Source: Chloroflexota bacterium (lineage in GTDB: Bacteria > Chloroflexota > Anaerolineae > B4-G1). From it: a stretch of 7,668 bases of DNA. The translations under genes were made by a program, and so were the position numbers. This document shows, piece by piece, positions 1-4,870 of the stretch (position 1 is its first letter; the number at the start of each line of letters is the position of its first letter). Below the pieces are notes generated by a model. It ran no database searches. It saw nothing but the letters and a program-made list of their open reading frames with translations, and had not been told where the DNA came from. Where the stretch lies: contig DSAR01000346.1 of the NCBI GenBank assembly GCA_011046405.1, forward strand, positions 1-7,668, read 5' to 3'.

Positions 1-1124
1 GCCTGCTGATGTACACGCCCTACGACCGGGCGACGCTGACTCGCCGTATGCGCCGTGACGTGCTGCCCATCCCGTTCTTGCGCCAGGTCTACGCTGCGGT
101 CAAGAAGCGCCTGGACGGGCAGGCCGTCGGCCAGATCGCAGCCGGTGATCTTGAAAGGGACTTGCGGACGGAGGGAACCCGCATCCGGGTGGCGTTGAGC
201 ATGCTGGAGGAAGCGCAACTCCTGCAGCGCGGCCCCGACATTCCCTGCAGTGCCCTCGTTTGCCAGACCATCGACGACGCGGCCGCCGCCGTGCCAGCGG
301 CTGGCGCACCGGCCTTCGCCGCCTTCTGTCGCGCCGCCCGGCTGCGTCCCGGTCAGTGGCTGACGATCAATCTATTGGAGACTGCCCTGCAGGCCAACCT
401 CTCCCCAATGGCGATAGAGCGCGACTTGCTCCAGTGGGAAGAAGCTGGGTGGATCAACTACCGGCCGAGCGGGCGCGATATGCTTCTGGAATTACGAGCG
501 CCCCCGCCAGACGCAGCCGCACGGGTCGCGGACCTGTTGGAACGACACGAGACGGTTCAATCTCAACGGGTGGACGAGATCGCAGCTTACGCCCAGACCC
601 GGCGCTGCCGTCACGGTCACCTCAACGCCTACCTGGGCGGTCGTGTCATCGAACGGTGCGAGGCGGCCAATAGTCGGGCCAATAGTCGGGCCGATAGTTG
701 GGCCGATGGTCAGGCCGATTCTCGGTGCGACAATTGCCTGCGTCGCTCAAAGGATAGCGCCCCCGCACCGCCCACGGCGCCCGATCTACCGAACGAGCGG
801 GAACAGTTGCTGACCATCCTGCAGTGTGTGGAGAGCGCCCCGTGGAGTTGGGGGCGGCGCACGCTGACGCGCATCTTGCGTGGGGACGTCAAATCCCGGC
901 CCGGTCAATACAGCCTGCACCAGAAGGGGCGAGAGCAGGCCCAATTCGGCGCCCTGGCCTTTCGCTCGAGCACGGCCGTCGAGCAGTTGATCCAACGACT
1001 CGAATATGCCGGGTTCCTCGAGGCCCGTCAACTCGAGCACCGCGGCGCGGTGCTCGATCTCACCCCGGCCGGCAAAGCGGCGTTGGAGAACCCCGCCGCG
1101 CTGGACGATCTGCTCACATCTTAA
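1..1124 (+). CDS. recQ: RecQ-family ATP-dependent DNA helicase, C-terminal part (5' end outside window)
   Basis: Probably the C-terminal non-catalytic part of a 3'-5' RecQ helicase acting in DNA repair and recombination. The frame is open to the left edge, and the first residues (LLMYTPYDRATLTRR) resemble the end of the RecQ helicase core, so the ATG at 9 is internal. Residue numbers below count from that ATG. Residues 20-75 and about 100-166 look like two winged-helix segments. Residues 200-243 are the RecQ zinc domain with C200, C217, C240 and C243; C200-x16-C217 has the usual RecQ spacing, and the motif ends CDNC. Residues about 258-365 resemble the RQC winged helix. No HRDC domain follows. 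Two oddities stand out: a 20-residue tandem-repeat insert between C217 and C240, and roughly 195 residues between the core end and the zinc domain, where E. coli RecQ has about 40. The gene converges on galE with an 89-bp gap. Family assignment is fairly sure; the exact subfamily is not. Confidence 0.86.
   Translation, partial: LLMYTPYDRATLTRRMRRDVLPIPFLRQVYAAVKKRLDGQAVGQIAAGDLERDLRTEGTRIRVALSMLEEAQLLQRGPDIPCSALVCQTIDDAAAAVPAAGAPAFAAFCRAARLRPGQWLTINLLETALQANLSPMAIERDLLQWEEAGWINYRPSGRDMLLELRAPPPDAAARVADLLERHETVQSQRVDEIAAYAQTRRCRHGHLNAYLGGRVIERCEAANSRANSRADSWADGQADSRCDNCLRRSKDSAPAPPTAPDLPNEREQLLTILQCVESAPWSWGRRTLTRILRGDVKSRPGQYSLHQKGREQAQFGALAFRSSTAVEQLIQRLEYAGFLEARQLEHRGAVLDLTPAGKAALENPAALDDLLTS
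666..725 (+). repeat. Five 12-bp in-frame tandem repeats inside the RecQ zinc motif
   Basis: Five perfect-length units lie at 666-677, 678-689, 690-701, 702-713 and 714-725. They encode ANSR, ANSR, ADSW, ADGQ and ADSR. Units 1 and 2 are identical (gccaatagtcgg) and the later units diverge progressively. The array sits exactly between Cys codon 657-659 plus two codons (E, A) and Cys codon 726-728. Removing it would restore C-E-A-C-D-N-C, the standard C-x2-C-x2-C ending of the RecQ zinc site. Confidence 0.93.
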
Positions 1125-1168
1125 TTGAGATTCACCCGCACTTTTTCCTTGCTTGCTCACGCCGCCGA

Positions 1169-1180
1169 GTGGCGCGCCAC
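1169..1180. repeat. 12-bp perfect palindrome between convergent recQ and galE
   Basis: The sequence gtggcgcgccac is self-complementary and lies in the 89-bp gap between the two convergent stop codons. A hairpin would have only a 4-bp stem with a CGCG loop, and no T-run follows on either strand. It is therefore a weak terminator candidate at best. No other terminator is visible in this gap. Confidence 0.35.
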
Positions 1181-1213
1181 GAGCAGAAAGCAGTCGCCGA
1201 TGCGCACCCCCCG

Positions 1214-2197
1214 TTAATCCTCGTAGCCGTGGGGATGGGTCCGATGCCACGCCCAGGCGTGTTCGACGATGGTGTTTAGATCCGGATACTTGGGCTGCCA
1301 TCCCAGTTCGCGCCGGATTTTGTCGCTGCTGGCGATCAAAGTGGCCGGGTCGCCGGGCCGCCGGGCGCCGACTTTGGCCGGGATCGGATGTCCGGTCACC
1401 TGGCGGCAGGTCTCGATGACCTCCTTGACGGTGAAGCCCTGACCGTTGCCCAGGTTATACGTGCGGCTGCCCTCGTCCAGCGCGTCCAGGGCCAGGATGT
1501 GCGCCTGGGCCAGATCGCTCACGTGGACGTAATCCCGCACGCACGTGCCATCGCGGGTGGGATAGTCGTCGCCAAAGATGGTGATCGCCTCCCGCTGCCC
1601 GAGCGCCACCTGGAGCACCAGGGGGATCAGGTGGGTCTCGGGATCGTGATCCTCTCCCCGCTCGCCGGTGGGCGAGGCACCCGCCGCGTTGAAATAGCGC
1701 AAGGCCGCGTAGCGAAAGCCGTGAACCCGGTCCAGCCAATAGAGTACACGCTCCAGAATGCGCTTCGATTCGCCATAAGGGCTACCGGGCACGATCCGCT
1801 CCTCCTCGTCGATGGGCATGCGCGCCGGGTCGTCGAACAGGTTGGCCGTCGAAGAGAGAATGAAGCGGCGCACGCCGCGCTCGACCGCTGCCCGCAACAG
1901 GTTCAGCCCGTTGGTGACGTTATCGCCCACGTACATAAACGGCTTTTCCATCGACTCTCCCACCAGCGTGTAAGAGGCGAAATGCATCACCGCCTCGACA
2001 TCATATACGCCAAAGACGGCCTTCACCGCGTCTGCGTCCGCCAGATCGCCCTGGACAAAGGCGGCCTGGGGATGGACCGCGCTCCGGTGGCCGTAGTACA
2101 AATTATCGAAGACGACGACCCGGTCGCCGCGCTTGACCAATTCCTCGGTGACGATGCTGCCGATGTAGCCAGCGCCACCCGTTACCAAGATGTTCAT
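1214..2197 (-). CDS. galE: UDP-glucose 4-epimerase (GalE-type)
   Basis: A short-chain dehydrogenase/reductase-fold enzyme, predicted to be cytosolic, that interconverts UDP-glucose and UDP-galactose using bound NAD and so supplies galactose for glycans. The 327 residues are normal for the family. MNILVTGGAGYIG (1-13) carries the NAD-binding GxxGxxG. FDNLYYGHRSA (30-40) matches the FDNLxxG region of GalE. The catalytic Tyr/Lys are in Y141-GES-K145, and SST at 115-117 supplies the catalytic Ser/Thr position. The block GDDYPTRDGTCVRDYVHVSDLA is highly characteristic of GalE. The ATG at 2197 is chosen because GGAGGG lies 7 nt upstream; a TTG at 2212 would start on top of that site. The gene follows the PF00882-like gene by 32 bp, so the two are probably cotranscribed. 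Related epimerases for other UDP-sugars cannot be excluded. The motif SSTANLFDDP replaces the commoner SS(S/T)A-x-VYG. Confidence 0.92.
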   Translation of the reverse strand: MNILVTGGAGYIGSIVTEELVKRGDRVVVFDNLYYGHRSAVHPQAAFVQGDLADADAVKAVFGVYDVEAVMHFASYTLVGESMEKPFMYVGDNVTNGLNLLRAAVERGVRRFILSSTANLFDDPARMPIDEEERIVPGSPYGESKRILERVLYWLDRVHGFRYAALRYFNAAGASPTGERGEDHDPETHLIPLVLQVALGQREAITIFGDDYPTRDGTCVRDYVHVSDLAQAHILALDALDEGSRTYNLGNGQGFTVKEVIETCRQVTGHPIPAKVGARRPGDPATLIASSDKIRRELGWQPKYPDLNTIVEHAWAWHRTHPHGYED

Positions 2198-2204
2198 CTG
2201 AAAT

Positions 2205-2210
2205 CCCTCC
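2205..2210 (-). promoter_or_regulatory. Shine-Dalgarno site of galE
   Basis: The minus-strand sequence GGAGGG is followed by a 7-nt spacer and the ATG at 2197. It is a near-perfect ribosome-binding site and decides the start, because the upstream in-frame TTG at 2212 overlaps it. Confidence 0.85.
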
Positions 2211-2229
2211 AATTAAGTGGGAGACAAAA

Positions 2230-2994
2230 TTATTGCGTCACCACGCTATTGATGTCTCCACAGACGTAGCGTTTGATCACTGCAACACTGCGCTTAAGAC
2301 CCTCGTCGTGGAATGCCCGCAACGCCGCCCGTGGGATGCGCCGGAAAACCTGCGCCTCCATCTGCTCGGGCGAACGCAACATCGCCTCGATCTCGCCTGC
2401 CGAGACACCCATCCGGCGAGCGAAGACCTCGGCCGTCTGCACGTGATGGCCCGGCGCGAGCTGCTCAATCAGCCAATCGCGCCACTGGCGCAGGTGTTCG
2501 TCCGCGACGAAGGGCAGCCAGCCATCCAGCGCCGCATTTTTCAGAGCCACGATTACCGTGTCGTCCACCTTCCGCCGGGCCTGCGCGTCCATCCAGGTCC
2601 GTAGAACGTTGTGGGCAAAGGCCCGTTCGCGCCACGAGCCCTCGTCACCGCTAAAGTATCGCAGAAAGACGTCTTCCAACCAGATCTCATCCAGCGTCAG
2701 ATGGGCGACGTAACCGGCGACGAAGGCGACTTGAGAAGCGGGAAGCTCATCCACGCGCACCAATTGAGGATGGGCGGCGACCAGGGTCTGGTAGGCCGGG
2801 CGTCGAGACGTGCGAGGGATGGCATAGAAATGAGTTTCTTCCCGTGCTTGCCCACTCACGGTCTGCACGTCTGGCCCGGTATTACCCAACAAAAAAGCGC
2901 CGCGCTGTTCGTTCAACAGGCAACTGACGCGGGCCGGTAGATCATCGGCCAGAATCTCCTGGGCTGAGGCCAGGTGCATAAACGGCGTAGGCAT
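2230..2994 (-). CDS. PF00882-type zinc-dependent phospholipase C-like protein
   Basis: The 254-residue protein starts MPTPFMHLASAQEIL and contains FLLGNTGPDVQ, ETHFYAIP and FVAGYVAHLTLDEIW. This order of motifs is that of the zinc-dependent phospholipase C/S1-P1-like fold (PF00882). By comparison with Bacillus PLC, candidate metal ligands are H7, D42, H55 and the pair H98-x3-D102. The later HxxxE pair of classical secreted PLC is not obvious, so metal content and activity are uncertain. No signal peptide or membrane segment is visible, so it is probably cytosolic, unlike classical PLCs. Its substrate is unknown. It is the first gene of an apparent operon with galE. The ATG at 2994 has no Shine-Dalgarno site, and the promoter lies so close that the mRNA is probably almost leaderless. 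The family call is moderately sure; a phospholipase function is only an inference from the fold. Confidence 0.75.
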   Translation of the reverse strand: MPTPFMHLASAQEILADDLPARVSCLLNEQRGAFLLGNTGPDVQTVSGQAREETHFYAIPRTSRRPAYQTLVAAHPQLVRVDELPASQVAFVAGYVAHLTLDEIWLEDVFLRYFSGDEGSWRERAFAHNVLRTWMDAQARRKVDDTVIVALKNAALDGWLPFVADEHLRQWRDWLIEQLAPGHHVQTAEVFARRMGVSAGEIEAMLRSPEQMEAQVFRRIPRAALRAFHDEGLKRSVAVIKRYVCGDINSVVTQ

Positions 2995-3004
2995 GACGGG
3001 GGAT

Positions 3005-3032
3005 ATTGTACACCGTTAAGGGGCAAAGTCAA
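3005..3032 (-). promoter_or_regulatory. Sigma70-type promoter for the PF00882-galE operon
   Basis: On the minus strand, TTGACT (3032 to 3027) is followed by a 16-bp spacer and TACAAT (3010 to 3005). Each hexamer matches consensus at five of six positions. Transcription would start near 2998, only about 4 nt before the ATG at 2994, and the intervening sequence is C-rich with no Shine-Dalgarno site. This suggests a near-leaderless mRNA. Confidence 0.65.
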
Positions 3033-3070
3033 AGTCGTCAAATCAGATTTTCACGATTTTTTCTGTGGAA

Positions 3071-3203
3071 AGCCATTCAAGACTCTCCTGAAAAAAGGTC
3101 ATCTCACCACAGAGCCACCGAGAACACGGAGAAAAATTGAGGTACGCAGTGCTCTCTGTGTCTCTGTGGTGAAATCTAGGTTTATTTCAATGCAGCCATT
3201 CAA
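3071..3203. mobile_element. Possible MITE-like or palindromic interspersed element with 10-bp direct repeats
   Basis: The 10-mer agccattcaa occurs at 3071-3080 and again at 3194-3203, on either side of a long imperfect palindrome. Terminal similarity seems to extend beyond the strong core: the left side begins tgaaaaaaggtc at 3089, and the right side, read inward on the minus strand from 3189, begins tgaaataaacc. The layout resembles a small non-autonomous element with a target duplication. Chance repetition of a 10-mer in this space is not negligible, so the mobile interpretation is tentative. Confidence 0.4.
3104..3172. repeat. Imperfect palindrome with CACAGAG-type arms
   Basis: The left arm 3104-3127 and the reverse complement of the right arm 3149-3172 match at 21 of 24 positions, around a 21-nt loop. 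Each arm begins tcaccacagag and is built from short near-repeats of the form CAC-x-GAG spaced 8-9 nt apart. I recall similar CACAGAG/CTCTGTG palindromes as dispersed intergenic repeats in many environmental bacterial genomes. A genome search would be needed to confirm that here. Confidence 0.8.
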
Positions 3204-3241
3204 TCCGTGAGCGCGGATAGAAAACATCCGTATGAAATAAA
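3181..3241. repeat. Nested inverted repeat (9-bp outer arms)
   Basis: The 9-mer tttatttca at 3181-3189 is perfectly complementary to tgaaataaa at 3233-3241. Inside lies a 5-bp hairpin, atccg (3203-3207) with cggat (3214-3218). The outer left arm overlaps the end of the possible element at 3071-3203. Function is unknown; it may be a folded transcript region or simple decay of repeats. Confidence 0.45.
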
Positions 3242-3326
3242 TCTCGTTGCCAACCGCACAGCCTGAAAACGTTGGGCCAGCCCCCTGAATGAAATTCCTT
3301 AATCTCACGTTTCGTGGTACGATATA

Positions 3327-3363
3327 CACGAGTCAATTTTCTCGGTTTACTACCCGACTCGTG
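3327..3363. repeat. 8-bp inverted repeat
   Basis: The arm cacgagtc (3327-3334) pairs perfectly with gactcgtg (3356-3363) across a 21-nt loop. It shares the CACGA/TCGTG word with the larger palindrome that follows at 3382-3479, so the two may belong to one composite element. It could also be an operator-like site upstream of the MFS gene. Confidence 0.4.
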
Positions 3364-3381
3364 ATCAAAAGCCCGTTTTCT

Positions 3382-3479
3382 ATCACGAATCACGCGAATG
3401 GTCGAATTTCACGAACGTTTTGCCAACTTCCAACCTCCAGTAGAATTCGTGTCATTTGTCCATTCGCGCCATTCGTGAT
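3382..3479. repeat. Imperfect palindrome with CACGAAT-type arms
   Basis: The left arm 3382-3416 and the reverse complement of the right arm 3445-3479 agree at 28 of 35 positions, around a 28-nt loop. Each arm is a run of four degenerate units of 9, 9, 8 and 9 nt, such as atcacgaat and cacgcgaat. The element ends 69 bp before the MFS start codon and could be transcribed in its leader. I recall similar ATTCGTG-rich palindromes as dispersed repeats in other genomes, but copy number here cannot be judged from one copy. Confidence 0.75.
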
Positions 3480-3538
3480 CCAGAGATGTCGGGTGCGGAA
3501 ATTTTAACGGACTGTGCATACATCTACTACATTCTTGC

Positions 3539-3542
3539 GAGG
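3539..3542 (+). promoter_or_regulatory. Shine-Dalgarno site of the MFS gene
   Basis: GAGG (in gcgaggt) lies 6 nt before the ATG at 3549. This fixes the start there rather than at an in-frame ATG at 3456, which falls inside the right arm of the palindromic repeat and would add 31 atypical residues. Confidence 0.65.
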
Positions 3543-3548
3543 TCAATT

Positions 3549-4847
3549 ATGATACAAGACATGGTACAAGAACGAAAACTTTACCGTTGGAACGTCGTGG
3601 CTATCTTTTTCTTGTTCATGCTGCTCCACCAGACCGACAAGCTGTTGATCGGTCCGCTCAAGGGGCCGATTAGCGAGGAGTTCGGGATCACCCATACCCA
3701 ATTCGGGCTGACGATCTCTGGTGCCCTGGTCGTGGGCACCATCCTGTATCCGATCTGGGGCTACCTGTACGACCGTTTCGCCCGGGCCAAGCTCCTATCC
3801 CTGGCCTCCTTCATCTGGGGATCGACCACCTGGTTGAGCGCCATCGCCCGCAGTTACGGCGGATTCGTGCTGACCCGGGCTTCGACCGGCGTGGACGATT
3901 CATCCTACCCGGGCCTGTACACGCTGGTGGCCGATTACTTCGAGCCGGAGACGCGCAGCAAGGTCTACGGCCTGCTGCAGCTCAGCCAACCGCTCGGCTA
4001 TCTGCTGGGGATGGTACTGGCGTTGATGATCGCCCCCGGTCTCGGTTGGCGAAACATCTTCTTCATCACCGGCGGGCTGGGGCTGTTGATCTCGGCGCTG
4101 ATCTATTTCCGGGTCAGGGAAATGCCGCGCGGTCGCTCCGAACCGGAATTCGCCGGGATCGACGAGATGACCCAATTCACCTTCTCCTGGGAGCAGGCGA
4201 AAGCGCTGTTCAAGAAAAAGACCATGTGGTTCGTGTTCTTGCAGGGTTTTGCCGGCGTCTTTCCCTGGAACGTGATCACCTACTTCTTCTTCGATTACCT
4301 GGCCAAAGAGCGGGGCTACGACGAGGAGAGCGTGCTGTTGACGATGGGTCCGATCGTGCTGATCCTGGCAGCCGGTTACTTCGTCGGCGGCTTCCTGGGG
4401 GATTGGGCCTTCCGGCGCACCCCCAAGGGACGCATCATCGTCTCTAGCATCGGGGTACTGTTGGGCGCGATCTTCCTCTGGCTGGCGCTGCAGACGCCGC
4501 TCGAAGCGCGCGGCGTCTTCTTCGTCCTTATGTCGCTGACGGCCCTGTTCATGCCGTTTTCTGCGCCCAACGTGATCTCCACCGTCTACGACGTGATCGT
4601 CCCCGAAGTCCGCTCGACAGCCCAATCGCTCGAATACTTCATCGAGAACGGCGGCGCGGCCTTCGCCCCGGTCATGGCCGGCATCATCTCCGACGCTTTC
4701 GATATGGGCACGGCGATCCTGTGGGTCAGCATCACGGCCTGGGCATTATGCTTTCTCTTCTACCTGGGCGCACTGTTCTTCATCGACGACGACGTCAAGT
4801 CGCTGCGCGCGCAGATGGCCCAACGGGCCGCCATCGACAGGGCTTAA
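3549..4847 (+). CDS. Major facilitator superfamily transporter, Spinster-like
   Basis: A 432-residue inner-membrane carrier, typical MFS length, with about 12 hydrophobic segments. Residues 14-36 form TM1 and contain the charged pair D30-K31 (HQTDKLL). G71-YLYDRFARAK81 is the MFS motif A loop between TM2 and TM3. L108-TRASTGVDDSSYPG follows in the TM4 region. G281-FLGDWAFRRTPKGR is the matching motif A copy in the second half. A hydrophilic central loop lies at about 191-222 and the tail (413-432) is charged. The TM1 acidic/basic pair and the acidic residue in TM4 recall Spinster-type carriers (D-R and GEAS), but the residues are changed, so the substrate is open: a lysolipid, sugar acid or organic anion are all possible. 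It is divergent from the PF00882-galE operon and convergent with the SEC-C gene 23 bp downstream. The ATG at 3549 has a GAGG site. Confidence 0.82.
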   Translation: MIQDMVQERKLYRWNVVAIFFLFMLLHQTDKLLIGPLKGPISEEFGITHTQFGLTISGALVVGTILYPIWGYLYDRFARAKLLSLASFIWGSTTWLSAIARSYGGFVLTRASTGVDDSSYPGLYTLVADYFEPETRSKVYGLLQLSQPLGYLLGMVLALMIAPGLGWRNIFFITGGLGLLISALIYFRVREMPRGRSEPEFAGIDEMTQFTFSWEQAKALFKKKTMWFVFLQGFAGVFPWNVITYFFFDYLAKERGYDEESVLLTMGPIVLILAAGYFVGGFLGDWAFRRTPKGRIIVSSIGVLLGAIFLWLALQTPLEARGVFFVLMSLTALFMPFSAPNVISTVYDVIVPEVRSTAQSLEYFIENGGAAFAPVMAGIISDAFDMGTAILWVSITAWALCFLFYLGALFFIDDDVKSLRAQMAQRAAIDRA

Positions 4848-4851
4848 AGAA

Positions 4852-4866
4852 AGAAACCCGGTTTCT
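4852..4866 (-). terminator. Short hairpin terminator candidate for the SEC-C gene
   Basis: The sequence agaaacccggtttct is an inverted repeat (7-bp arms around one central base; realistically a 6-bp stem with a 3-nt loop). It lies in the 23-bp gap between convergent stop codons. Read on the minus strand it is followed by TTCTTTAAG, a modest U-rich tract, starting 4 nt after the SEC-C stop. On the plus strand no U-run follows. The stem is AT-rich, so it may be weak. Confidence 0.5.
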
Positions 4867-4870
4867 GAAT

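Larger units (their letters stand above)
2995..3548. other. 554-bp repeat-rich intergenic region between divergent genes
   Basis: This gap separates the minus-strand PF00882-galE operon from the plus-strand MFS gene. It is visibly more AT-rich than the surrounding coding sequence. It holds the operon promoter (3005-3032), a CACAGAG-type palindrome (3104-3172) between 10-bp direct repeats, a small nested inverted repeat (3181-3241), an 8-bp inverted repeat (3327-3363) and a CACGAAT-type palindrome (3382-3479). No convincing protein gene is present: short open frames cross the palindromes. No clear promoter was found for the MFS gene; TTAACG at 3504 with TACATT at 3528 (18-bp spacer) is a weak candidate. 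Confidence 0.75.

Noticed and set aside
9..11. ATG at 9 as the true start of the RecQ gene
   Set aside because: The frame is open to the left edge and the first residues match the end of the helicase core, so this Met is internal.
666..725. Tandem repeat as a separate minisatellite or regulatory array
   Set aside because: It lies wholly in frame inside the RecQ coding sequence and preserves the reading frame, so it is best treated as a protein insert.
2198..2212. In-frame TTG start five codons upstream for galE
   Set aside because: It overlaps the GGAGGG ribosome site, and the Rossmann fold begins normally at the ATG at 2197.
1388..2269. Plus-strand open frame of 293 codons
   Set aside because: It is antisense to galE, has no recognisable domain, and arises from GC-rich codon structure of the real gene.
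2974..3329. Short frames on both strands (translations such as LTTEPPRTRRKIEV and FTTETQRALRTS)
   Set aside because: They run through the CACAGAG palindrome. Such TTETQR-like peptides are, to my recollection, a frequent mis-annotation of this repeat family.
3104..3479. Possible CRISPR array
   Set aside because: The repeats are palindrome arms with 8-9 nt internal periodicity; there are no regular 25-40 nt direct repeats with unique spacers and no cas genes.
3456..3548. Upstream extension of the MFS protein by 31 residues
   Set aside because: The ATG at 3456 lies in the right arm of a palindromic repeat and lacks a good ribosome site; the ATG at 3549 has GAGG 6 nt upstream.
3900..4625. Minus-strand open frame of 241 codons
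   Set aside because: It is antisense to the MFS gene; its charged, low-complexity translation is typical of a shadow frame.
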